Made by a program: the position numbers and the translations under genes. 9,483 nucleotides of DNA from Candidatus Omnitrophota bacterium (GTDB lineage Bacteria > Omnitrophota > Gorgyraeia > Aquiviventales > Aquiviventaceae). The number at the start of each line of letters is the position of its first letter. The stretch's first letter is position 1. Of the stretch, positions 1 to 6,819 are shown piece by piece. Location: NCBI GenBank assembly GCA_016206675.1, contig JACQRD010000076.1, positions 1 to 9,483 on the forward strand, read 5' to 3'. A model generated the notes under the pieces. It did no database searches. It was not told the origin of the DNA and saw only the letters and a program-made list of their open reading frames with translations.

Positions 1-61
1 GACACGGCCGGCCTGTCCGACGAGCCTAACCGGCGAGGAGTTGGCCGGCCGGGTCGACGCC

Positions 62-77
62 CTCCGGGCGCCCGGAG
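62..77. repeat. 16-bp perfect palindrome
   Basis: CTCCGGGCGCCCGGAG equals its own reverse complement. It lies about 145 bp upstream of the mraZ -35 box in GC-rich DNA. It has no loop, so it is more like a dimeric protein-binding site than an RNA hairpin. In DNA of this composition it could also be chance. No second copy was seen in the window. Confidence 0.3.
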
Positions 78-186
78 CCCGCACCGGAGCGAGCGGACGG
101 CCCCGCCGCCGCTGGCCCTGCAGGCCCCCCGCGCCGGTCCACCAACCCAGGCGTCCGGCGGCGCATTGCCTCACATCGAGAAGTCG

Positions 187-219
187 AGTTATTTTTGCGT
201 AAAATTTCATGGATTTTGT
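187..219 (+). promoter_or_regulatory. AT-rich UP-element-like stretch
   Basis: An A/T-tract region (including TTATTTTTG, AAAATTTC and GGATTTTG) stands out from the GC-rich surroundings and ends just upstream of the TTGACA box at 221. This is where the RNA polymerase alpha C-terminal domains bind UP elements, about -40 to -60. The compositional contrast is seen directly; the UP-element role is inferred. Confidence 0.4.
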
Positions 220-220
220 C

Positions 221-249
221 TTGACAGGGTGGTGGGGGCAGGGTATAGT
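221..249 (+). promoter_or_regulatory. sigma70-type promoter of the dcw operon (mraZ promoter)
   Basis: A perfect -35 hexamer TTGACA (221-226) is followed by a 17-nt spacer and TATAGT (244-249), which matches the TATAAT consensus at 5 of 6 positions. The predicted transcription start is near A256, giving a leader of about 117 nt before the mraZ ATG. The spacer is unusually G-rich (GGGTGGTGGGGGCAGGG). It is the only near-consensus promoter in the window and sits directly before the first gene of the cluster, so it probably drives mraZ to ftsW. Confidence 0.85.
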
Positions 250-260
250 TTGCACATCAT

Positions 261-290
261 TGTGGTTGAAAGTGGAAGAAAGTGGTAAAT
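261..290 (+). promoter_or_regulatory. Three MraZ-binding direct repeats (MraZ boxes)
   Basis: Three consecutive 10-bp units, TGTGGTTGAA, AGTGGAAGAA and AGTGGTAAAT, put a GTGG core at 262, 272 and 282, an exact 10-bp period. MraZ is known to repress its own operon by binding several short G-rich direct repeats spaced about one helical turn apart near the mraZ promoter (TGGG-type in E. coli, GTG-type in mollicutes). The array begins only about 5 nt downstream of the predicted start site, a position suited to repression. The repeat is seen; the identity of the binding protein is inferred from the family. Confidence 0.8.
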
Positions 291-322
291 CATCCGGACC
301 TCATTCGTTGATGGTGCATGCC

Positions 323-351
323 AAGCCGCTGTGCAAGACGCCCAGCGGCTT
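323..351 (+). promoter_or_regulatory. Hairpin in the mraZ leader
   Basis: AAGCCGCTG (323-331) and CAGCGGCTT (343-351) form a perfect 9-bp stem with an 11-nt loop in the 5' untranslated region. It ends 21 nt before the mraZ ATG, and the purine-rich putative ribosome-binding sequence AGCGGGG (362-368) lies just after it. There is no U-tract, so it is not an intrinsic terminator. It may stabilise the leader or influence translation, but the function is unknown. Confidence 0.5.
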
Positions 352-372
352 CATCGACCTTAGCGGGGCGCC

Positions 373-810
373 ATGTTCTACGGCGAATATGAGCACACCA
401 TCGACCGCAAGGGCCGCCTTATCGTGCCGGCGAAGTTCCGGCAGGCCCTCCACGAGCACGACGTGAAAACTCTCTTCCTGACCCGCGGCTTGGACCAGTG
501 TCTGTTCCTCTTCCCGGAAGGGGAGTGGCGGCAGGCCGAAGCCCGCTTCAAGCAGATCCCCTTCACGAAAGCGGAAGGCCGCAAGTTCAACCGCCTCTTC
601 TTCTCCGGGGCGGCCGAAGTCACGGTGGACCGCCTGGGGCGGCTGCTGGTGCCGAAATCCCTGAAGGACTTCGCCGAGATCAAGCAAGACGTGATGGTCG
701 TCGGGGTCTCCACCCGCATGGAGATTTGGGCCAAAGAGAAATGGCGGGCCTTCTATGAGAGCTCCCGGCAGAGCTTCGAAGAGATTGCCGAGCGCGTGAT
801 GGTGGAGTAG
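373..810 (+). CDS. mraZ: Transcriptional regulator MraZ
   Basis: A 145-aa protein, the usual length for MraZ. MraZ is a nucleoid-associated, ring-forming DNA-binding protein of the AbrB/SpoVT superfamily that controls the dcw operon. The two tandem MraZ half-domains are visible, each with the signature DRxGRLxVP: residues 11-19 (DRKGRLIVP) and 86-94 (DRLGRLLVP). The start MFYGEYEH matches the family's typical N-terminus, and the ATG is preceded by AGCGGGG. The gene lies first in the cluster behind a strong promoter and three GTGG repeats, so autoregulation is likely. The TAG stop is 8 bp before rsmH. Confidence 0.96.
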   Translation: MFYGEYEHTIDRKGRLIVPAKFRQALHEHDVKTLFLTRGLDQCLFLFPEGEWRQAEARFKQIPFTKAEGRKFNRLFFSGAAEVTVDRLGRLLVPKSLKDFAEIKQDVMVVGVSTRMEIWAKEKWRAFYESSRQSFEEIAERVMVE

Positions 811-818
811 GGCGTGCC

Positions 819-1772
819 ATGCTTCTGGGGGATGATGTCGAGCTGATGCCGCCGATGCCGACGCGATCCGATGCCGGCGGGTGGCACCAGCCGGTGATGG
901 TCGAAGAGGTGCTGTCATGGCTGGCCCCGCGGCCCGGTGCCGCGATCGTGGACGGGACCGCCGGCACCGGCGGCCATACCATCGCCATCGCGCCCCGGCT
1001 GCTGCCCGAAGGACGCCTCATTGCGATCGACCGCGACCACACCGCGCTGCAGCGCGCCGCCGCCCGCCTGGCCGACTTCGGCTCAATGGTGTCGATGCTC
1101 CACGGCAATTACCGCGAGCTGCCGCAGCTGCTGCAGCAGCTCGGTCTTGAAGCGGTTGACGGCGTGCTCCTTGATCTGGGCATGTCGAGCCTTCAGGTGG
1201 ATGATCCCGGGCGGGGGTTCAGTTTTCTGTCGGACGGCCCGCTCGACATGCGGATGGATCAGTCAGAGACGGCCAGCGCCGAAACGCTGGTCAACACGCT
1301 CTCAGTCGATGAGCTGGAGGAGCTGATCCGCTCGCTCGGGGAAGAGCGCTTCGCCCGCCGCATCGCCCAGCGCATCGGCCGCGAGCGTATCGCCGCGCCC
1401 ATCACGACGACGCGCCAGTTGGCGGCGCTCATCGCTTCATCCGTGCCGCCCGCCGCCCGCTACGGCCGCTTGCATCCCGCCACCCGCACGTTTCAAGCGC
1501 TGCGCATGGCGGTCAACGACGAACTAGGGGCGCTGGAGGCGCTGCTCGCGTGCCTCGCGGATCTCCTGAAGCCCGGAGGCCGCGCCGTCATCATCACCTT
1601 CCATTCCTTGGAGGATCGCCTTGTCAAGCGGGCCTTCCTGCAAGGGCAACGCAACGGCGCGTGGCGTGTCCTGACGAAGAAGCCCGTGCGGCCCTCCGAG
1701 GCCGAACGGGAGCGCAATCCTCGCGCGCGGTCGGCGAAGCTGCGGGTCATCGAGCGATGTCCTGCAACGTGA
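819..1772 (+). CDS. rsmH: 16S rRNA (cytosine-1402-N4)-methyltransferase RsmH
   Basis: A 317-aa SAM-dependent methyltransferase (older name MraW) that N4-methylates C1402 of 16S rRNA in the decoding centre. Family motifs are present in order: HQPVMVEEVL at 23-32, the SAM-binding loop DGTAGTGGHT at 45-54, LDLGMSSLQVDDPGRGFSF around 118-136, LDMRMD at 142-147, HPATRTFQALRMAVNDEL at 219-236, FHSLEDRLVK at 261-270, and the C-terminal RSAKLRV at 304-310. The ATG at 819 is chosen because GGAG (804-807), inside the mraZ end, is a suitably placed ribosome-binding site. In-frame ATGs at 846 and 855 would drop only a non-conserved N-terminal extension. The gene overlaps ftsL by 16 bp. Confidence 0.96.
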   Translation: MLLGDDVELMPPMPTRSDAGGWHQPVMVEEVLSWLAPRPGAAIVDGTAGTGGHTIAIAPRLLPEGRLIAIDRDHTALQRAAARLADFGSMVSMLHGNYRELPQLLQQLGLEAVDGVLLDLGMSSLQVDDPGRGFSFLSDGPLDMRMDQSETASAETLVNTLSVDELEELIRSLGEERFARRIAQRIGRERIAAPITTTRQLAALIASSVPPAARYGRLHPATRTFQALRMAVNDELGALEALLACLADLLKPGGRAVIITFHSLEDRLVKRAFLQGQRNGAWRVLTKKPVRPSEAERERNPRARSAKLRVIERCPAT

Positions 1773-2104
1773 CGCGCGGATTGGTGGTGATCGGGCTGCT
1801 GGTGGCCGTCGGCATGTTGAAAGCCGTCCAGCGCAACGCCCTGGTGCTGCAGGGCTACGCCCTCGGCGAGCGGGTGGAGCGCGCCCATCAGGAGGCGACC
1901 GACGTCTCCTGGCTTGAGGCGCGCGTGCTGAATCTGACGTCGCCGGATCATCTGTCGGAGGCGGCCAATAGCCGGCAGCTGAAGCTGGTGGCATGGTCCA
2001 CCCTGTCGCCGCAGCCGCCGTTGCCGGCGGATCCGGTCGCTGCGCAAGAGGGAACAACGGCAGACCCCGTGCAGCTGGCGGATGGACGCGATACGACGGA
2101 CTGA
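1757..2104 (+). CDS. ftsL: Cell division protein FtsL
   Basis: A 115-aa small bitopic membrane protein. A short cytoplasmic start is followed by one hydrophobic segment at about residues 8-24. Next comes a helical, probably coiled-coil stretch (about 30-60) and the motif LEARVLNLTSPDHLSEAA (53-70), which resembles the periplasmic FtsL pattern of a Leu-rich helix followed by xSPxxLxxxA. The last 30 residues are Pro/Ala/Asp-rich and probably disordered. FtsL links FtsB/FtsQ to the FtsW-FtsI synthase. The position between rsmH and ftsI is where ftsL is found in most dcw clusters and supports the call. The ATG at 1757 lies inside the rsmH end; a GTG at 1769 that forms GTGA with the rsmH stop is a credible alternative start (111 aa). 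FtsL sequences diverge fast, so the name rests on both architecture and context. Confidence 0.82.
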   Translation: MSCNVTRGLVVIGLLVAVGMLKAVQRNALVLQGYALGERVERAHQEATDVSWLEARVLNLTSPDHLSEAANSRQLKLVAWSTLSPQPPLPADPVAAQEGTTADPVQLADGRDTTD

Positions 2105-3809
2105 TGGCCGGCGCCGCCATCCGGGGACGACGAATGATCGGATTCTCATCGTCTTGGTCATCGGGTGGGGGCTGTTGGGCCTGCTCTGGGCGCGGTGCGT
2201 GTGGCTGCAGCTGTTCGACGCGCCCCGGCTGGCCGCGATGGCGAGCGCCCAACACCACACGGTGCACGTGGTGCCGGCGCGGCGCGGCGCGATGGTGGAT
2301 CGCACCGGCCGTCCGCTCGCGGTGACGGTGATGGCCCCTTCCATCTATGCGAACGCCCGCCAGGTGACCGCCAAGCAGCAGATGGCGAGCCAGTTGGCCG
2401 AGACGGTGCGGCGGGATGCCGGCGCAATCCGCCGCCGGCTGGAGAAGGACAAAGGATTCGTGTGGATCGCCCGTCAGGTCGAGCCCTCGGTCACCCCCGC
2501 GCTGCTCACATTGCGCAAGGAAGGGATTGGGTGGCTTGAAGAGCCTAAGCGGCTCTATCCTCAGGGACGGCTGGCAAGCCACGTGCTCGGATTCGTCGAT
2601 ATCGACCAGCGCGGCTTGGAAGGGCTGGAACTCTCGCTCAACCGCACACTGCAGGGACGCGCCGGGCGGCGCGCAACACTGCGCGACGCGAAGGGCAGCC
2701 TGCTCGTCGGCCCCTGGACGGAAGAAGCGCAGCCCGTCGACGGCCATGACGTCACGTTGACCATCGACAGCATCGTCCAGCAGGCGGCGGAAGAAGAGTT
2801 GGCGCGGGGGGTCAAGAAATACCATGCCAAGGGCGGCTCGATCATCGTCATGGAGCCGTTCTCCGGCGAAATCCTGGCGATGGCCAACGCCCCCGCGTAT
2901 GATCCGAACGCGCCGGTGCAGGAGCCTGTCGACGCGCGCCGCAACCGCGCCGTGACCGATCTCTTCGAGCCCGGCAGCACCTTCAAGATAATCACGGCGG
3001 CGGCGCTCCTGGAGGAGCGGCGGATTACGCCGGATGAGATGATTTTTTGCGAAAACGCCGCTTATCCGACCGTCGGCCGCCACATCTTGCACGACCATCG
3101 GCCGCATGGGCTGCTATCGTTCTTCGACGTCATCAAGCTCTCGTCGAACATCGGCACCGCCAAGGCCGCGCAGCGGCTGAAGCCCGACGAGCTGTACCGG
3201 TATGCCCAAGCCTTCGGCGTCGGCCGCAAGACCGGCATCGACGTGCCGGGAGAAATCAACGGCATGCTGCATCCCCCCTCGCGATGGTCGAAGCTCTCGC
3301 CCTACATCATTCCCATCGGACAAGAGGTGGCCGTCACCCCGATCCAGCTCGCCGTCATGACGGCGGTGATCGCCAACGGGGGGCTGCGAGTTCAGCCGCA
3401 CATCATTCACGGGGCGCCAACGGCCCAGCCCGTGCGCGTCATCAGCCAAGAAACCGTTGAGATCGTCCAACACATGCTCACGGAGGTCGTCGAGTCAGGC
3501 ACCGGCCAGCTGGCGAATGTCCAGGGCCTCACGGTGGCCGGTAAAACCGGGACGGCTCAGAAGCTCGAGCCAACCGGCCGCTACTCCCACAGCCGTTTCG
3601 TTGCCTCCTTCGTCGGCTTTGGGCCGGTGCCTGATCCTCGATTTGTGATGGTGGTGTCGCTTGATGAGCCGCGTCCGCTGTATTTCGGCGGGGTGGTGTC
3701 CGCGCCGATCTTCAAGCGCGTCGTCGAGCGGCTCGTCAGCTATTGGGGGCTTAAGCGCTCCAGCAAGCCGACGACGGTCGCCCAGCTTCCGGGTCTGGCG
3801 AACGATTGA
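2082..3809 (+). CDS. ftsI: Peptidoglycan D,D-transpeptidase FtsI (PBP3)
   Basis: A 575-aa class B penicillin-binding protein that crosslinks septal peptidoglycan, anchored in the inner membrane with its catalytic domain in the periplasm. A basic N-terminus is followed by one transmembrane helix at about 21-39. The N-terminal pedestal domain includes the conserved RRG at 68-70. The transpeptidase domain shows all three catalytic motifs: STFK with nucleophile Ser299, SSN at 354-356, and KTGT at 488-491. Length is close to E. coli FtsI (588 aa), and there are no C-terminal PASTA repeats, unlike PBP2x/SpoVD types. The ATG at 2082 overlaps ftsL by 23 bp, which suggests translational coupling. It is followed by the only sizeable gap in the cluster. 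Confidence 0.95.
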   Translation: MDAIRRTDGRRRHPGTTNDRILIVLVIGWGLLGLLWARCVWLQLFDAPRLAAMASAQHHTVHVVPARRGAMVDRTGRPLAVTVMAPSIYANARQVTAKQQMASQLAETVRRDAGAIRRRLEKDKGFVWIARQVEPSVTPALLTLRKEGIGWLEEPKRLYPQGRLASHVLGFVDIDQRGLEGLELSLNRTLQGRAGRRATLRDAKGSLLVGPWTEEAQPVDGHDVTLTIDSIVQQAAEEELARGVKKYHAKGGSIIVMEPFSGEILAMANAPAYDPNAPVQEPVDARRNRAVTDLFEPGSTFKIITAAALLEERRITPDEMIFCENAAYPTVGRHILHDHRPHGLLSFFDVIKLSSNIGTAKAAQRLKPDELYRYAQAFGVGRKTGIDVPGEINGMLHPPSRWSKLSPYIIPIGQEVAVTPIQLAVMTAVIANGGLRVQPHIIHGAPTAQPVRVISQETVEIVQHMLTEVVESGTGQLANVQGLTVAGKTGTAQKLEPTGRYSHSRFVASFVGFGPVPDPRFVMVVSLDEPRPLYFGGVVSAPIFKRVVERLVSYWGLKRSSKPTTVAQLPGLAND

Positions 3810-3881
3810 TGTGGTCCTGCTGGTTTGGGCCCACGAGGGGTTGTGGTGAGGCGACAGGTAGTGGAGCGCGGGAAGAGTAAG

Positions 3882-3908
3882 CGCAACATCTTGCGTAATA
3901 GTTGTTGC
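3882..3908 (+). promoter_or_regulatory. Two mutually exclusive hairpins upstream of murE
   Basis: CGCAA (3882-3886) can pair with TTGCG (3891-3895) across a 4-nt loop. Alternatively GCAACA (3883-3888) can pair with TGTTGC (3903-3908). Both use 3883-3886, so they cannot form together. The second stem is followed by AG and four T residues (3911-3914), a weak terminator-like arrangement. Short stems like these can be chance; a role as an attenuator or processing site is only a hypothesis. Confidence 0.3.
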
Positions 3909-3933
3909 AGTTTTCGTCCAAATACCGTAAATA
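3905..3933 (+). promoter_or_regulatory. Possible weak internal promoter before murE
   Basis: TTGCAG (3905-3910) and TAAATA (3928-3933) have the ideal 17-nt spacing, but each matches the sigma70 consensus at only three of six positions. The AT-rich context and the gap in an otherwise overlapping operon make an internal promoter reasonable. The match itself is weak. Confidence 0.25.
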
Positions 3934-3949
3934 GATAGGGAATTTGTGA

Positions 3950-5419
3950 ATGAATCTTCGAGATCTTCTGCACGGTGTGACGGCGCAACCCATTGCCGCC
4001 GTTCCGGTCGCCGGCATCGCCTGCCACTCCAAGCATGTCCGTTCCGGCGACGTCTTCGTAGCGATCGATGGCACCACCTCGGACGGCCACGCCTTCATCG
4101 AGGAAGCCCTCAGCCGCGGGGCCTGCGCCGTGGTGGCCCAGCGCCTTCCGAGCGCCATCTCCCGCCCCGCCCCCTGCGTGGTGGTGCGGGACAGCCGGCA
4201 GGCGCTGGTGGTCATGGCGCAGCGGTTTTACGGCCGCCCCTCGCGCAAGCTGCGGCTGATCGGGGTCACCGGCACCAACGGCAAAACCACCACCACCTAC
4301 CTCATCAAGGCCATCCTCGACTCGGCCGGCGCGCGCGCCGGCATGCTTGGCACCATCGTCTATCAGATCGGCGGCCGCGCGCTGCCGTCCACCAACACCA
4401 CCCCGGGGCCGCTGGAGCTGCAGCGCTACTTCGCTCAAATGGTCGGCGAGGGGCTGAAGTGGTGCGCGATGGAAGTCTCCTCCCACGCCTTGGCCCAGGG
4501 CCGGATCGAGGGGTTGGAATTCGAGGGGGCGATCTTCACCAACTTGGGCTCCGATCATTTGGACTATCACAAGACGCGGGACGCCTACGCCGCCGCCAAG
4601 CGGCGCCTCTTCGACTATCTGCGTCCTGACGGCTGGGCCGTCATCAACACGGATGATGAGGACGGCCAGGTGCTGGCGCACACCTTGCCGCACGGGCGCG
4701 TCGTGAGCGTCGGCATGGAGCAGCCGGCGAAGGTGTCGATGCGGCATGTGGCCTGCACGTGGGAGGGCACGTCGTTCATTCTGGAGAGCCCCTGGGGTGT
4801 TGTGCCGGTGACCACACCGCTGCTGGGTCGGCATAACGTCTGGAACATCGCGCAGGCTTCCGCCGTGCTGCTGGCACTCGGCGTGAAGCCGATGGCGATC
4901 CACGACGGATTGGCGGCGGTTGACACCGTGCCGGGCCGGCTGGAGCGCGTGCCCAATGACGCCGGCCTGCAGATCGTCATCGATTACGCGCACACGGCGG
5001 ATGCGCTGCGGCTGGTGCTGCTCTCGCTGCGGGAGCTCAGCCGCGGGCGCGTGATCGTCGTCTTCGGCTGCGGCGGCGATCGCGATCAGACCAAGCGGCC
5101 CGTGATGGGCAAGATGGCGAGCCTCTTGGCGGACTACGTGATCCTCACCTCGGATAACCCCCGCACCGAAGAGCCGATAGACATCATCCATCAGATCAAG
5201 CGGGGATTTCACGAGGGCTTCAAGGCCTTCGATGTGATCCCGGATCGGGAGCAGGCGATCGTCTCGGCGCTGTCGGTAGCCCACCGGGATGACACGGTGC
5301 TCATCGCCGGCAAGGGCCACGAAGCGTACCAGGTCTTCGACCATATCTCCGTGCCGTTTTCCGACCGTGAGGTGGTGGAGCGCTGGGCCGGCGCGCGGCA
5401 CCAGGTGGCGGTGGCCTGA
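3950..5419 (+). CDS. murE: UDP-MurNAc-L-Ala-D-Glu:meso-DAP ligase MurE
   Basis: A 489-aa ATP-dependent cytoplasmic ligase that adds the third residue of the peptidoglycan stem peptide. The three Mur-ligase domains are recognisable. The N-terminal UDP-binding domain is followed by the P-loop GTNGKTTT at 108-115 (Lys112). Then come the STNTTPG region (147-153), LDYHKT at 204-209, the expected carbamylated lysine Lys217 in AAAKRRLF, and HNVWN at 295-299. The C-terminal domain contains DNPR at 402-405, the signature of meso-diaminopimelate specificity, and GKGHE at 454-458. Length is near E. coli MurE (495 aa). The ATG is set by AGGGA 8 nt upstream. The stop overlaps the murF start as TGATG. Confidence 0.96.
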   Translation: MNLRDLLHGVTAQPIAAVPVAGIACHSKHVRSGDVFVAIDGTTSDGHAFIEEALSRGACAVVAQRLPSAISRPAPCVVVRDSRQALVVMAQRFYGRPSRKLRLIGVTGTNGKTTTTYLIKAILDSAGARAGMLGTIVYQIGGRALPSTNTTPGPLELQRYFAQMVGEGLKWCAMEVSSHALAQGRIEGLEFEGAIFTNLGSDHLDYHKTRDAYAAAKRRLFDYLRPDGWAVINTDDEDGQVLAHTLPHGRVVSVGMEQPAKVSMRHVACTWEGTSFILESPWGVVPVTTPLLGRHNVWNIAQASAVLLALGVKPMAIHDGLAAVDTVPGRLERVPNDAGLQIVIDYAHTADALRLVLLSLRELSRGRVIVVFGCGGDRDQTKRPVMGKMASLLADYVILTSDNPRTEEPIDIIHQIKRGFHEGFKAFDVIPDREQAIVSALSVAHRDDTVLIAGKGHEAYQVFDHISVPFSDREVVERWAGARHQVAVA

Positions 5420-6819
5420 TGTGGACCGTCGGCGAGCTGCTGGAGGCGACGGAAGGCAAACGGCTGCGCGGCTCGCCGGCCGACGCCGTGGCCGGCATCT
5501 CCATCGATTCCCGCAAACTGGCACTCGGCGAGGCGTTCGTCGCCATCCAAGGCCGGCGGCTTGACGGCCATGACTTTCTTGACGAAGCCGCCCATGAGGG
5601 AGCCTCCTGCCTGATCGTCTCCCGCGAGTCGGTGCTCACCAACGGGGCGCGGTCGTTGCCGACGATCCTGGTGAAGGACACGACGGAAGCGCTAGGAGAC
5701 CTGGCGCGCTACCACCGGCGCCGGCTGAACCGTCCGGTCATCGCCGTGACCGGCTCCTGCGGCAAGACGACCACCAAAGAGCTGATCGCCCACGTCATCG
5801 GGCAGCCCCACACGGTGCTCAAGACGTTCGGCACGCAGAACAACCACATCGGCGTGCCACTGACACTGCTGCGCCTGGCGGAAGACCATCGCGTGGCGGT
5901 GGTGGAGCTCGGCTCGAACCACCCGGGAGAAATCGCCTACCTCGCATCGATCGCCGAACCCGACATGGCGGTGATCACGAACGTCGGCCCGGTGCATTTG
6001 GAATTTCTCGGCTCGCTGATGGGCGTGCTCCAAGAGAAGATTTCACTGCTGGAGGCGTTGACCGCCGACGGCACGGCGGTGCTGCCGGGCGACCAGCTCG
6101 ACGTTTGCCTGGAAGCTCCGCGCCATGTGGAGGAGGGGGCGCGCATCGCCACCTTCGGCACCACCGACCGCTGCGACATCCAAGCGCTCGATCTGCAGCG
6201 CGGCGCGGCGGGGATGGCGTTTCGCCTGCGGGACCATGTCAGCCAGTGGCAGCTGCCGATCGTCGGCTCGCACAACGTCGAGAACGCCCTGGCCGCCATC
6301 ACCTGCGCCTGGGCGTACGGTGTTCCGCTGTCGTTGATCCGTGAGCGGCTGCGGAGCTTCGTGCCGGTGCCGCTGCGGTCGGAAGTGGTGCGCTGCGAGA
6401 AGCTGACGATCCTCAACGACTGCTACAACGCCAATCCGCTCTCCTTTGCGCGCGCGCTGGAAACGTTGCGGGCGCTGGAGGTCCGCCGCCATGTGGCGAT
6501 TGTGGGCGACATGCTGGAGCTGGGCACCTATGCGCCCTCGGCCCACCAGGCGATCGGGCGGATGGCCACGCAGCTGGGGATCGATTCGGTCCTCGCGGTG
6601 GGGGAGTATGCGGACGCGGTAGCACGGGGAGTGCGCGAGATCCGCCCGGACGGCGTGGCCACGTATCGGACGGTCAACGAATTGATTGAAGCGCTGCCCT
6701 CGCGGCTGCAAGAGGGTGATGGATTGTTGGTGAAGGGCTCCCGCAAGCTCAATCTTGAACGCGTCACGGCTTTTCTGCTCGAGCGGTACCGGGGTGTGGA
6801 TGGCGCAATCGCTCGCTGA
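5419..6819 (+). CDS. murF: UDP-MurNAc-tripeptide--D-Ala-D-Ala ligase MurF
   Basis: A 466-aa ATP-dependent ligase that adds D-Ala-D-Ala to UDP-MurNAc-tripeptide in the cytoplasm, completing the pentapeptide precursor. Visible motifs are the N-terminal ISIDSRKLALGEAFVAI region (27-43), the P-loop GSCGKTTTKE at 112-121, TQNNHIGVPLTLL at 139-151, ELGSNHPGEI at 163-172, the ATP-site GSHNVENALAA at 283-293, NDCYNANP at 333-340, VGDMLELG at 362-369 and KGSR at 439-442. Length is typical (E. coli MurF is 452 aa). The start ATG shares an A with the murE stop. Its 3' end overlaps mraY by 20 bp. Confidence 0.96.
   Translation: MWTVGELLEATEGKRLRGSPADAVAGISIDSRKLALGEAFVAIQGRRLDGHDFLDEAAHEGASCLIVSRESVLTNGARSLPTILVKDTTEALGDLARYHRRRLNRPVIAVTGSCGKTTTKELIAHVIGQPHTVLKTFGTQNNHIGVPLTLLRLAEDHRVAVVELGSNHPGEIAYLASIAEPDMAVITNVGPVHLEFLGSLMGVLQEKISLLEALTADGTAVLPGDQLDVCLEAPRHVEEGARIATFGTTDRCDIQALDLQRGAAGMAFRLRDHVSQWQLPIVGSHNVENALAAITCAWAYGVPLSLIRERLRSFVPVPLRSEVVRCEKLTILNDCYNANPLSFARALETLRALEVRRHVAIVGDMLELGTYAPSAHQAIGRMATQLGIDSVLAVGEYADAVARGVREIRPDGVATYRTVNELIEALPSRLQEGDGLLVKGSRKLNLERVTAFLLERYRGVDGAIAR

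Larger units (their letters stand above)
1..220. other. Upstream region, no assignable gene
   Basis: The first ~180 bases are extremely GC-rich and contain short palindromes: GGCCGGCC at 6-13 and 43-50, and a 16-bp perfect palindrome at 62-77. One + strand frame is open from the window edge to a TAA at 200-202. It begins with a plausible protein-like stretch (LTGEELAGRVDALR) but then turns into low-complexity Arg/Pro/Ala sequence. It could be the C-terminal end of an upstream gene, but this cannot be shown here. I see no tRNA, no RNase P RNA signature and no convincing terminator. From about 187 to 219 the DNA becomes AT-rich (A and T tracts), directly upstream of the -35 box of the mraZ promoter. 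Confidence 0.4.
3810..3949 (+). other. ftsI-murE intergenic gap
   Basis: This 140-bp gap is the only one of note among genes that otherwise abut or overlap. Its second half (about 3880-3949) is clearly richer in A and T than the coding DNA. It contains two competing small hairpins (3882-3908), a weak promoter-like pair (TTGCAG at 3905-3910, 17-nt spacer, TAAATA at 3928-3933) and the murE ribosome-binding site AGGGA (3937-3941), 8 nt before the ATG. GTGG occurs at 3811, 3843 and 3861, but without the 10-bp spacing of the mraZ boxes. No convincing small gene was seen. Confidence 0.5.

Noticed and set aside
1..180. Structured RNA gene such as RNase P RNA at the window start
   Set aside because: The GC-rich palindromes suggested structure, but none of the conserved RNase P or other RNA signatures could be found.
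209..466. Possible upstream ORF (ATG at 209 or 311) overlapping mraZ
   Set aside because: The first ATG lies before the predicted transcription start and spans the promoter. The ATG at 311 has no ribosome-binding site, and the peptide has no recognisable features.
3810..3860. Intrinsic terminator after ftsI, or more MraZ boxes in the gap
   Set aside because: Only 4-bp stems such as CCAC/GTGG are found, without a T-tract. The GTGG occurrences at 3811, 3843 and 3861 lack the 10-bp period seen before mraZ.
3740..5524. Long open frame on the - strand opposite ftsI/murE (also 1524-3107 and 7687-8976 opposite other genes)
   Set aside because: These antisense frames lie across well-identified genes. 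Their translations are Arg/Pro/Ala/His-rich without recognisable motifs, as expected from GC-rich coding DNA with few stop codons.
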